NCBI GenBank assembly: GCA_019188255.1
Contig: JAETXT010000013.1
Coordinates: forward strand, 372,001-436,000
Source of the DNA: Verticillium longisporum
Lineage: Eukaryota > Ascomycota > Sordariomycetes > Glomerellales > Plectosphaerellaceae
Reading direction: 5' to 3'
Length of the DNA: 64,000 nucleotides
The notes below the pieces were generated by a model. That model ran no database searches. It had not been told where the DNA came from and saw only the letters and a program-made list of their open reading frames with translations. The position numbers were made by a program, and so were the translations under genes. Below are positions 23,136 through 32,542 of this stretch, in pieces. Each line of letters starts with the position of its first letter. Within the stretch, counting starts at the first letter, position 1.

Positions 23136-24251
23136 ATGGAGACTCTTTCAAAAGAAGGTCAATTATTCCTTGCTATCCAAGCTATGGACAATGACCCGAA
23201 CCTAAGCGCCCGGAGTGCTGCGAGGATCTACACCGTCCCCTTAACGACGCTCCTCCGACGCCAGAAGGGCAAACCCTCCCGACGCGAAAGCCCGCCCAAT
23301 TCTGCCAAATTAACAGTACTAGAAGAGAAAACTATTGTCGAATATATCCTTGACCTAGATGCGCGATCTTACCCTCCCCGGTTGGGTGAGGTCGGAGATA
23401 TGGCGAATCGCCTGCTTGCCGACCGTGACGCGCCACGCGTCGGGAAGAACTGGGCCGCAAACTTCGTCAAACGGCAACCAGAGCTCCGGACGCGTTTCTT
23501 TCGCAAGTACGACTACAAGAGGGCCCAATGCGAAGATCCGGACGCGATAAACGCGTGGTTCCGCCTCGTGCATAACATGATCGCCAAGTACGGCATCCAA
23601 GAGGCTGACATGTACAACTTTGACGAGACCGGCTTCCAGATGGGCGTTATCGCCAACGGAATGGTCGTGACCAGTTCGGAAAGACGGTCCAATGTGAAGA
23701 TGAGGCAGCCAGGCAACCGGGAATGGGTTACGGTGATCCAGGGCGTTGGCGCGTTGGGTTTCTCCGTCCCGCCGTTCATCGTGGTTTCGGGCAAGTACCA
23801 CCTCTCGAGCTGGTACCAGGACGACGCGATTTCTCGCGACTGGAGAATCGCAACATCTCCAAACGGCTGGACGACGAATGATATTGGTCTGGAATGGATT
23901 CGGCATTTTGACAGGCATACAAAGTCCCGTACTTCGGGCGGTTATCGCCTACTGATCCTGGATGGCCACGAAAGTCACCACTCGGTCGACTTCGAACTCT
24001 ACTGCAAGGAGAACAACATCATCACACTCTGTATGCCTCCTCATTCGTCACATCTACTCCAGCCTCTCGATGTTGGGTGTTTTGGCCCACTAAAGAAAGC
24101 ATACGGTCGGCAAATCGAGGATAGGATGAGGGCGGGTACAACGCACATCAGCAAAGAGGACTTCTTCCCGGCGTTTTCGGCTGCATTTCAGCAAGCAATG
24201 ACAGAAAAAACATCCAGGGAGGCTTTCGAGGAGCGGGGCTTGTCCCCATAA
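23136..24251 (+). CDS. Fot1/pogo-type transposase, copy 1
   Basis: 371 aa. An N-terminal HTH of psq/CENP-B type (about 10-50) and a CENP-B-like DNA-binding segment (about 55-130) precede a DDE_1 catalytic domain. The acidic residues are visible in YNFDETGFQMG (about 160), LILDGHESHH (about 275) and LLQPLDVGCFG (about 311), a D-D-35D-like spacing. The ORF ends at RGLSP-stop, where relatives continue in the same protein. The missing C-terminal part is present downstream in other frames (24280-24788). The protein may still bind and cut, or copies may move with transposase supplied elsewhere. Confidence 0.92.
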   Translation: METLSKEGQLFLAIQAMDNDPNLSARSAARIYTVPLTTLLRRQKGKPSRRESPPNSAKLTVLEEKTIVEYILDLDARSYPPRLGEVGDMANRLLADRDAPRVGKNWAANFVKRQPELRTRFFRKYDYKRAQCEDPDAINAWFRLVHNMIAKYGIQEADMYNFDETGFQMGVIANGMVVTSSERRSNVKMRQPGNREWVTVIQGVGALGFSVPPFIVVSGKYHLSSWYQDDAISRDWRIATSPNGWTTNDIGLEWIRHFDRHTKSRTSGGYRLLILDGHESHHSVDFELYCKENNIITLCMPPHSSHLLQPLDVGCFGPLKKAYGRQIEDRMRAGTTHISKEDFFPAFSAAFQQAMTEKTSREAFEERGLSP

Positions 24252-24279
24252 CCCGGAAACAGTCCTGTCAAAGCTGGAT

Positions 24280-24788
24280 GTGAGGTTGAGGACGACGACG
24301 CCTCCGGGGACGTCCCACGGGGAGCGTGATTCTTGGGTCTCTAAGACGCCCACTAACCTGCTCGAGGCAGGTTCCCAGACTGACTTCATCAAAGGGCGAA
24401 TCTCACGCCACCAGGGAAGCTCCCCAACGTCAATTTTAGATGCTGTTGACTATCTTGCGAAGGGGACGCGGGGTGTTATGCACCAGATCGCTCTTTTGAA
24501 GTCAGAGGTTATGATCCTTCGAGAGGAAAATGCTACACTAAGCCGACGCCGGAGGGCAAAAAGCTACGTCTCCGGGAAGGAGGAAGCATGGCTGTAGGCG
24601 AGGGACAGGACAAGATTGCTCAGAAGGAAGTAGATATCCAGATAAAAGAGGAAACGCTGCAGAACCCGGGTCCCGCGTCGTGGTCCCAGCCGAAGAAACG
24701 ATGCTGTAGCGTATGCGGGAAGACCGGCCACAACGCGAGAACTTGTCAGGTAGCTATCTCATCGTCTGCAAAAGACGAGGAGGAGTGA
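24280..24788 (+). pseudogene. Displaced C-terminal part of the Fot-type transposase, copy 1
   Basis: Two overlapping frames follow the transposase: 24280-24597 (coiled-coil-like, HQIALLKSEVMILREENATL) and 24588-24788, which ends in a zinc knuckle CSVCGKTGHNARTC (CX2CX4HX4C). In related Fot-type transposases both segments belong to one polypeptide. Frame breaks near 24246 and near 24562 (beside a run of five A) separate them here. Both breaks also occur in copy 2. Confidence 0.75.
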
Positions 24789-24895
24789 TTTTAATTGATT
24801 TACGGCGTTTGGGTTGAGGTTTTCCTCGGAATGTTTGTCGGGTCGGGGTGAAGTGAACCACTCGCATGGGTGAACCACTCGCTTGTGGATTACGT

Positions 24896-25395
24896 TAGCT
24901 ATATCTAGTAGAGTACGTTAGCCCTTAAGGAAAGACCTATAAATAATCTCTTAAGTAACCTCTAACTAGCCCTTACGAATAGGGATAACTTAGAGGAGAT
25001 AACCCTAGAGGAGCTTATAATAGAATAATAAGAAAGACTATAGAATATACCTAAGGAATACTAGAAATACGAGAAGATCTTTAAGGAAGAAGTCGATATA
25101 GTACTACTTAAGTATATTTATTACGACTACGAAATCCTAATTAAGGAAAAGGAGAGCCCCCGATTTAATAAGATCTATAGATTAAATCCTTAATAAATAA
25201 ATACTTTTAACGAGTATTTTAAGGAGAACCTTAGAAAAGGATATATCCGATTATTAATATCCTTAATAGGATACCCGATTCTCTTTATATTAAAGAAGAA
25301 TAATAAAGAAAGATTATACGTCGATTATAAATAATTAAACGATATTACTATTAAGAACTATTATTTATTACTTCTAATATTAGAATTTAAGGATA
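24896..25395 (+). pseudogene. RIP-mutated Gypsy reverse transcriptase fragment
   Basis: Reading through the stops from about 25040 gives LPKEY, KIYRLNP, FNEYFKENLRKGYIR, GYPILFILKKNNKERLYVDYK-stop-LNDITIKN, the conserved start of a Ty3/Gypsy RT domain. The stop in VDYK-stop-LND sits where Q or K is normal. The frame is cut at the start of Fot-type copy 2 and does not resume after it. Confidence 0.85.
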
Positions 25396-25502
25396 ACGTA
25401 ATCCACAAGCGAGTGGTTCACCCATGCGAGTGGTTCACTTCACCCCGACCCGACAAACATTCCGAGGAAAACCTCAACCCAAACGCCGTAAATCAATTAA
25501 AA

Positions 25503-26011
25503 TCACTCCTCCTCGTCTTTTGCAGACGATGAGATAGCTACCTGACAAGTTCTCGCGTTGTGGCCGGTCTTCCCGCATACGCTACAGCATCGTTTCTTCG
25601 GCTGGGACCACGACGCGGGACCCGGGTTCTGCAGCGTTTCCTCTTTTATCTGGATATCTACTTCCTTCTGAGCAATCTTGTCCTGTCCCTCGCCTACAGC
25701 CATGCTTCCTCCTTCCCGGAGACGTAGCTTTTGGCCCTCCGGCGTCGGCTTAGTGTAGCATTTTCCTCTCGAAGGATCATAACCTCTGACTTCAAAAGAG
25801 CGATCTGGTGCATAACACCCCGCGTCCCCTTCGCAAGATAGTCAACAGCATCTAAAATTGACGTTGGGGAGCTTCCCTGGTGGCGTGAGATTCGCCCTTT
25901 GATGAAGTCAGTCTGGGAACCTGCCTCGAGCAGGTTAGTGGGCGTCTTAGAGACCCAAGAATCACGCTCCCCGTGGGACGTCCCCGGAGGCGTCGTCGTC
26001 CTCAACCTCAC
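25503..26011 (-). pseudogene. Displaced C-terminal part of the Fot-type transposase, copy 2
   Basis: Frames 26011-25694 and 25703-25503 repeat the coiled-coil-like and zinc-knuckle segments of copy 1, with the same two frame breaks. Confidence 0.75.
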
Positions 26012-26039
26012 ATCCAGCTTTGACAGGACTGTTTCCGGG

Positions 26040-27155
26040 TTATGGGGACAAGCCCCGCTCCTCGAAAGCCTCCCTGGATGTTTTTTCTGTCATTGCTTGC
26101 TGAAATGCAGCCGAAAACGCCGGGAAGAAGTCCTCTTTGCTGATGTGCGTTGTACCCGCCCTCATCCTATCCTCGATTTGCCGACCGTATGCTTTCTTTA
26201 GTGGGCCAAAACACCCAACATCGAGAGGCTGGAGTAGATGTGACGAATGAGGAGGCATACAGAGTGTGATGATGTTGTTCTCCTTGCAGTAGAGTTCGAA
26301 GTCGACCGAGTGGTGACTTTCGTGGCCATCCAGGATCAGTAGGCGATAACCGCCCGAAGTACGGGACTTTGTATGCCTGTCAAAATGCCGAATCCATTCC
26401 AGACCAATATCATTCGTCGTCCAGCCGTTTGGAGATGTTGCGATTCTCCAGTCGCGAGAAATCGCGTCGTCCTGGTACCAGCTCGAGAGGTGGTACTTGC
26501 CCGAAACCACGATGAACGGCGGGACGGAGAAACCCAACGCGCCAACGCCCTGGATCACCGTAACCCATTCCCGGTTGCCTGGCTGCCTCATCTTCACATT
26601 GGACCGTCTTTCCGAACTGGTCACGACCATTCCGTTGGCGATAACGCCCATCTGGAAGCCGGTCTCGTCAAAGTTGTACATGTCAGCCTCTTGGATGCCG
26701 TACTTGGCGATCATGTTATGCACGAGGCGGAACCACGCGTTTATCGCGTCCGGATCTTCGCATTGGGCCCTCTTGTAGTCGTACTTGCGAAAGAAACGCG
26801 TCCGGAGCTCTGGTTGCCGTTTGACGAAGTTTGCGGCCCAGTTCTTCCCGACGCGTGGCGCGTCACGGTCGGCAAGCAGGCGATTCGCCATATCTCCGAC
26901 CTCACCCAACCGGGGAGGGTAAGATCGCGCATCTAGGTCAAGGATATATTCGACAATAGTTTTCTCTTCTAGTACTGTTAATTTGGCAGAATTGGGCGGG
27001 CTTTCGCGTCGGGAGGGTTTGCCCTTCTGGCGTCGGAGGAGCGTCGTTAAGGGGACGGTGTAGATCCTCGCAGCACTCCGGGCGCTTAGGTTCGGGTCAT
27101 TGTCCATAGCTTGGATAGCAAGGAATAATTGACCTTCTTTTGAAAGAGTCTCCAT
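26040..27155 (-). CDS. Fot1/pogo-type transposase, copy 2
   Basis: 371 aa with the same translation as the copy at 23136-24251, including the HTH region, the three DDE-type acidic motifs and the early stop after RGLSP. Identity over the whole ORF shows that the two insertions are recent or kept identical by gene conversion. Confidence 0.92.
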   Translation of the reverse strand: METLSKEGQLFLAIQAMDNDPNLSARSAARIYTVPLTTLLRRQKGKPSRRESPPNSAKLTVLEEKTIVEYILDLDARSYPPRLGEVGDMANRLLADRDAPRVGKNWAANFVKRQPELRTRFFRKYDYKRAQCEDPDAINAWFRLVHNMIAKYGIQEADMYNFDETGFQMGVIANGMVVTSSERRSNVKMRQPGNREWVTVIQGVGALGFSVPPFIVVSGKYHLSSWYQDDAISRDWRIATSPNGWTTNDIGLEWIRHFDRHTKSRTSGGYRLLILDGHESHHSVDFELYCKENNIITLCMPPHSSHLLQPLDVGCFGPLKKAYGRQIEDRMRAGTTHISKEDFFPAFSAAFQQAMTEKTSREAFEERGLSP

Positions 27156-27255
27156 CGCGGGCGGAGGTGGAATCTGTAGAATTCAGGTGTAGGTCGTGGG
27201 CCCGGGCGAAGTGAACCACTCGCTTGGGTGAACCACTCGCTTGTGGATTACGTTA

Positions 27256-29255
27256 TATATTATAAAATAGAGAAAGATCGTAGCTATAGAATAGTATAAT
27301 TTTTATAATATTCCATGGAGCCGTTCTATAGTAATAAGCGTTTAAGTTCTCTTATACCCTATTAGCTAGAGCTTAAAATCCGACTCTACTTCCCCCGCAG
27401 GTCTAGAGGTAGTCCAAGCGCCTTATCCACGCGTAGCTACTAAGGGTTAGTCTATTATATATAGAGGGTACCCCCCGGACCTATTTTTCAGGTTTTTAGA
27501 TCTTAATAATTATCTAATTCTAATTATACTCGTAAGTCCCCCTTATATAATAATTCCTATCTAATTTATACGTTCTTAACTATTAAGAACGGATACCTTC
27601 CAAGACACGCCTTACTCCTATTGGGATCAATTTAAGTACTTCTCTTAATTAATTATAACCTTCTTCTTAATTACCCCTCTACCTTCCTCCCTTCGATCCG
27701 AACGAAAAATACACCATTTTATAGCTCTCGTTAAGGGCTATAAGAATCTTTAATCTATTTCTCGACCCGATGTCTCCCTCTAGAGATATAACCACTTTTA
27801 TCTCTCCTTTCCTCTTATCTATTATTATCTCTTTATTCTCTAACTAAGCTATACCCTCGGTCGTTGCCTAATACCTCCTATATCGATTACGATATATACT
27901 AATAAATAAGCTTAGAGGGGAGTCTTCTATAGAAGAATTCTCGAATATCTTATATTTCTTTTTAAGATAAAGATTTATAGAGGTTATAATAGAGGCCTTA
28001 AAGAATATTAGATCTTATTATTATAGAGATTATAGATCTAGAAGCTATGATTAATAGTATTTACTATATTAAGTAGCTTAATTATAAAGAACTTATAATC
28101 CCTAATCTAGCTTATATAGCCTCTAGAGCCCTTCCTTATATTAATTATATTAAGAATAAAACGCTAATTATAGTAAATTGCTATAGGGAGGTTATAATTA
28201 GACTATATTAGGCGTAAAAGTTAAGTTCGAATTAAGTTTAATTAATATACCCCGAAGACCGTTATAGATATATCGATTATAGTAGAAGTAATAGTAATAG
28301 CTTTAATAGTTTAGTTAATATCGTAGTAATATAATAAGTAAGTAATATAATAAGTAAGTAATATAATAAGTAGGTAATATTATAGATAGTTCTATTAATA
28401 GAATTACTACTTTAATAGGGGATTTACGCCTCGGTAATTTTTAGGGTAGGAGACTAAACTAGCTAATCGATAGATTAATATATATAGTATTAAGAGGGCT
28501 TCACTGCTTATATAAACCCCAATCCAGTCCTTCCGCTATACTTACGAGCTCTAATTAGGTAGGGTATCTAATATAAGGCTTATAATAGTTAATTCTTAAT
28601 TATCTGCTTCTCTAAGTTACCGCTACCTACGTATATTAGATATAGCCGTCTGCTCTTAGCGATTACGTAAGCCGTAGTTCACGTGCTCCTAAGAGCAGTG
28701 GATCCCAGATATCCCAGATATCACTATCCTAACTATAGGATTCCCTAATATTAGTCCAATTTATAGGCTAATTCCCCTATTAATAATAGTAGTTAATAGC
28801 CTAAATAGTTAAGGTCTTTGCTTTATTATAGAGGGTCTAGGTTCGATTCTTAATATTAGCATTTATATTTCCGATTATAAACTTCTATTTATAATATTTA
28901 ATATAAAGTTTTAATTAGCTTAATTTCTCTTTTTTATAGGTCTCGACCCTCGATATCTATTTAAACGTTTACTAAATATCTAAATATTATAAATCTATAT
29001 ATTTAGCTATTTAATTATAGAAAAATAGGGTATTTATTTAGTTATTTAATAATTTAACTTATTATATTTAATCGGGGTGCTATACTAGGAATATATAGGC
29101 ATGAAATAGTCATATGATCGCGATTCGCGTCGTCTTTGAAAAGCATGAAGACTAAAGATAATATCGATAGTAAGGCGGTGCCCATCTCCTTCAACATACC
29201 GTGCGCTACCCTGATTTATAACCCATATTCTGTGATAGACCGTACTAGTCTTTGC
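27256..29255. repeat. RIP-mutated AT-rich tract, unidentified repeats
   Basis: About 1.8 kb of AT-rich sequence dense in TA and in stops, ending near 29.1 kb. I could not recognise a coding domain. A short tandem array with a 16 bp unit (AATATAATAAGTAAGT) occurs at about 28330-28380, and a tRNA-like segment at about 28790-28861. The last 150 bp before 29255 returns to normal composition and is the 3' flank of the SRPBCC gene. Confidence 0.7.
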
Positions 29256-29687
29256 CTAAGCCTTGAGCTTCTCGGCGATTGCGATGTTGAAAGATTCGTA
29301 TAATTTGTCGAGTGATTCTTTCAATGTTTCGTCATCGAGATCGGACTCTCCCCACCAGACGACCTCGGTTTGTGTTTCGCTCACGGGAGTGAGCTTGATG
29401 TTTCCGTATTGCAATGCATCTTGGATGACGCTGATGTCGACTTTGAACCGAATGGTGTAATTCTCGATGTCAATAGCCACGAGAGTCTCTCTAATCGTAA
29501 TACCAGGCCGGTTTGTGAAAAGGAGTTCGCGGATAGAGCCAATGCCGAAACCCTCCAGCGACGAGAAAGTGCATTCGGGCATCCAGAGTCGTTCGGAGCC
29601 CCAAGAGGCGAGGAGACCCCAGATATTTCTGACTGGAACGTCCACGACGCTAGCATATCTAGTGACGAATTTGCTGGTAGCGGGCAT
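29256..29687 (-). CDS. SRPBCC (START/Bet v1-like) small protein
   Basis: 143 aa starting MPATSKFVTRYASVVDVPV. The pattern of a hydrophobic ligand pocket domain is visible: VPVRNIWGLLASWGSERLWMP, FGIGSIRELLF, then IRETLVAID, and LTPVSETQTEVVWWGES followed by a long C-terminal amphipathic helix. The family includes polyketide cyclase/dehydrase-like and lipid-transfer proteins; the ligand here is unknown. It has no introns and no signal peptide. A damaged relative lies at 35782-36173. It sits at the edge of the RIP tract but shows no RIP. Confidence 0.75.
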   Translation of the reverse strand: MPATSKFVTRYASVVDVPVRNIWGLLASWGSERLWMPECTFSSLEGFGIGSIRELLFTNRPGITIRETLVAIDIENYTIRFKVDISVIQDALQYGNIKLTPVSETQTEVVWWGESDLDDETLKESLDKLYESFNIAIAEKLKA

Positions 29688-29827
29688 CTTGAGTTGCTTT
29701 GTTGTAAATTTGTGGAAAGTCGAAAAAATAATAATGAGATGCCCATGGAAAGGCAGCAAACTCAACGGGTTTACATGGTCCTTTAAGGCTGATCACCCCT
29801 TAGGTAGAGATGTACAGACAGTAATCA

Positions 29828-29906
29828 CACCCGGCATCCCACCCGGCATCCCACTCACCCGGCATCCCACTCGGCATCCCACTCGGCATCCCACTCAGCC
29901 TCCCAC
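29828..29906. repeat. 12 bp tandem repeat
   Basis: About six imperfect units of CGGCATCCCACT/C just upstream of the SRPBCC gene start. Confidence 0.85.
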
Positions 29907-29957
29907 CTATGATGACGAGTGAGCAACGGCTCAATATGCACGATTTTCTCTGGTGGC

Positions 29958-30269
29958 TTACAACCTCAGGATTAGATTCCTTACTTGATATGAAATGCTT
30001 GCAATGTCTTGTTTCTGCGCTCCACAATGTGTCATGCGCTTCAATGATCTTCGCCGTGTTCTTTGGTTGATCAACTCATTATCATAAGATATCACTGGAC
30101 AAACTCGGTTTGACTGATGGGTCAGGACCACCTTTCCCCCCTCTGGAAAGCGCACGGATCTGACACCGTCCTTGATCTCCACCTTGACACCGAAATACCC
30201 GAAAGCAATGTCTGCTACCTTCTCTTCCACGATTCCCATTGCAAGTTGGGCAGGTGGGTCGCGTTCCAT
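29958..30269 (-). CDS. Hypothetical protein
   Basis: 103 aa ORF from ATG 30269, beginning MERDPPAQLAMGIVEEKVAD. The first 60 residues look protein-like (FGYFGVKVEIKDGVRSVRFPEGGKVVLTHQ), while the C-terminal third is less convincing, so a missed intron or a decayed gene is possible. No domain recognised. Confidence 0.3.
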   Translation of the reverse strand: MERDPPAQLAMGIVEEKVADIAFGYFGVKVEIKDGVRSVRFPEGGKVVLTHQSNRVCPVISYDNELINQRTRRRSLKRMTHCGAQKQDIASISYQVRNLILRL

Positions 30270-31139
30270 GGGAGAGTCACTTTGGGGTGGGCAAAAGGAG
30301 TCGAAGTTTGAGGAGAGGGAGGGGTAAATTAGAAAAGGCGATTTAAGAAAGGATATTCGGAACGGGGCTATGCGAGGCTATTAATACCGCCGAGCGGCTA
30401 TTATAGCGATAAAGCGGGTAAATAAAGTAGAGTAGTATTATAAGATCCATTAGCTACCGCCTCTTAGGCAGTTAAGCTTAGTACAAAAAGTAAATAGCCC
30501 ACCTAAATAAGGGTAAGCAGAACGGGATAGCGGGGTAGATGAGCTCTCGGCGCTTATACTTGCTTTTCATTGACGAGAGTGGACGGTGGCAGGGGTATGT
30601 GGTCCCTAGCGATACAAATCAGTTCATATCTTGTCCCAAATCGATGAAGTGACCAAGCACTACGTTAATTAGCGAACGTCCCTCTCTATTCGCTGAAGGG
30701 TGGCTTGATTATAACGTCTTTCACAGTGACGTAACGCGGTTATTGGTGGGTCCTCTATGCGAATTACGGCAGGACGGATTGTTTAAGGGTGGTGCTAGGA
30801 TATATGGAGGCGTGTTTCCCCGATCGCCCTTAGAAGACCTAGATTCTCATCGTTTCACTTCCCACAATAACCTCGTTCTCGTAGACAACTTCGATTGCCT
30901 AAGTAATAGAGAATCTAAAAGTCTCGACTTTAGCGATACATTCTATGTTGCGCTCGCGTGGAAAACAATTAAGCGAGTCTATATATAACGCCAGGCTCCG
31001 AGAAATAAGGGAAGCGAAGGGGTAAGTAAAGTCCTTAGATAAATCCGAGTCGGATAACGAGATTAAGCCAGGTCAGTTCGCGTAATCTACTACTTAATAG
31101 CTATTTTACTTAACTAATTAAATAAGCGCTATAGTTTTA
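30270..31139. other. Mixed RIP-affected and normal sequence
   Basis: AT-rich patches at about 30.36-30.48 and 31.0-31.14 kb alternate with normal sequence. The 81-codon frame at 30743-30988 shows no recognisable domain. No supported gene. Confidence 0.45.
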
Positions 31140-31850
31140 TATAAGATATTTAATCGTAAAGTCGTCCTATATCCTAACAATACCATCGTTAAGTCCAGGA
31201 AACGCATACCTATAGGAGAGGCGGAGGCGCTCAGAGTCGCCGCTCAAGCTAGAATCCTAGCCCTATATATCTATAACGTATATACGTCTTCTAATAATCA
31301 AGGATACATACGTATAGACTATATCTAAGGGCAGTCTCTAGATAAGCTATAGTCTAATATAGCTATTAAATAGAAGAAAGATATAGCGCGGCAGCTTCGG
31401 GGGATAATTAAAACGATAAGATCTATAGTTCCTCCTCCCTACCTCGTTAATTCTTATAATAGTACCGAGATTCGGGATACGAGGCTATACTTCATATATC
31501 ATTCCCCTCCCTATCATAATGAAAAAGCTTTTAATAAGTTTTTATTATCGGCCTTCTACGAATATATACCTCTACTCGTATAGGAGGCGTTTTCTCGACG
31601 ACTAAGGACTAACTATCGCATTATTCTCTCTTACTACGATCTCACGCCCAGAAATATCTTGGTTTACGACGGGAAAATTAAAGGGATTATTAATTAAGAG
31701 GATAGTAGATAGTATCCAGAATACTAGGAATATATTAAATTCTTCTAGCGCACTATTAATAAGGACTAGAAACAATACGCAGAGGATATTTTCCCCGAGC
31801 TATATTATAATAAGTTAATCGACTTTATTGCGATATCTAAGTAGTAGAGC
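31140..31850 (+). pseudogene. APH-family phosphotransferase gene destroyed by RIP
   Basis: Read through the stops, the plus strand gives IVKSRKRIPIGEAEALRVAAQ, IRIDYI, DIARQLRGIIKTIRS, YHNEKAFNKFLLSAF, RRLRTNYRIILSYYDLTPRNILVYDGKIKGIIN and EDSR-stop-YPEY-stop-EYIKFF. This is the fungal aminoglycoside-phosphotransferase-like (APH) kinase fold, including the catalytic HxDLxxxNIL loop (H now Y, a C-to-T change) and the IIDWEDSGWYPEYWE region, where W codons have become stops. Substrates of such fungal proteins are generally unknown. Confidence 0.85.
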
Positions 31851-32104
31851 TCTTAGCTACTTTATCCGAAATCTACCTAGTCCCCTATATCGTTTCAAAT
31901 ATCAATGATGGGTCTGGTCTCGAGTGAAGGACGGACAACCATAGTTCTATTGAAGGTAAGTGTCGGGTCCCCTCTCCCCCCCCCGGTGATCTAGTCACCT
32001 AAAGCCCGGCTTTCAGATGTCTCATCGTGGAACCCTGCCTATTCCTTCTCAAAGCCCAGGCACCAAATAACAAAGCATTTATTGATCGTTGTGCAGAAGT
32101 ATCA

Positions 32105-32542
32105 CTACCCTAGGTGTTCATCCTCGGCCTCCATTGTTGCGTCAATCATCCCATTCACCCCCTTGCCGTATTCCTCTGCAGTCAGATAGTTTGCATAACA
32201 GAGTGTCCTTAGGGCGTAATCAACCCACTACTAGCAGTTGAATTCAGGATCGCCATTCTCCACGGCAACATATTCCATCTAGCTAGCAAGCTCAGAGGAA
32301 GTCATAGAATGTTCAGTTTTGCCGACCTTCACTTTTTTTGCGAAGGTTCTTGAAGCTATAGGGTCGAAGTTCTTACGCCGTTCAAACGTGAAGTCCCCCG
32401 TTAGGCCTTTAACATAGAAATAATAGTGCGAAGAACGGTCCTCAGGCATACACCAGAGTCCGGTATACCTATACTTCGAGAAATATATGGGGTCTCCTTT
32501 ATAGACAGCGATATAGATCTTATATTTCTTCTTACTAGACAT
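32105..32542 (-). pseudogene. Small conserved fungal hypothetical protein, three amber codons
   Basis: A frame of exactly 146 codons from ATG 32542 to stop 32105, interrupted by TAG at 32279-32281, 32231-32233 and 32228-32230. The protein reads MSSKKKYKIYIAVYKGDP, then HYYFYVKGLTGDFTFERR, and after the stops MEYVAVENGDPEFNC, WVDYAL and LTAEEYGKGVNGMIDATMEAEDE. The indel-free frame and stops at places where CAG (Q) would fit point to C-to-T mutation. I recall similar small proteins of unknown function in many filamentous ascomycetes. Confidence 0.7.

Larger units (their letters stand above)
23038..24895 (+). mobile_element. Fot1/pogo-type DNA transposon, copy 1
   Basis: 1858 bp flanked by TA (23036-23037 and 24896-24897), the target duplication of the Tc1/mariner superfamily. 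The terminal inverted repeats begin ACGTAATCCACAAGCG and run about 50 bp with few mismatches. Each contains the 13-mer GCGAGTGGTTCAC twice in direct orientation. It carries a transposase ORF and two downstream frames. It shows no RIP although surrounded by RIP-mutated DNA. Confidence 0.93.
23038..27253. repeat. Large inverted repeat formed by the two Fot-type copies
   Basis: The 1858 bp elements at 23038-24895 and 25396-27253 are in opposite orientation with a 500 bp spacer. All their ORFs translate identically and their lengths match exactly. Such a near-perfect inverted repeat can form a cruciform or promote inversion of the spacer. Confidence 0.92.
25396..27253 (-). mobile_element. Fot1/pogo-type DNA transposon, copy 2
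   Basis: 1858 bp, flanked by TA at 25394-25395 and 27254-27255, with the same terminal inverted repeats as copy 1 but on the other strand. It appears identical to copy 1 and free of RIP. Confidence 0.93.

Noticed and set aside
23355..23918. 187-codon antisense frame within the Fot-type transposase (and its mirror at 26373-26936)
   Set aside because: Shadow of the real transposase reading frame; no independent domain.
28330..28380. Short regular repeats as a possible CRISPR array
   Set aside because: Units are 16 bp, contiguous and without spacers; fungal nuclear DNA does not carry CRISPR arrays.
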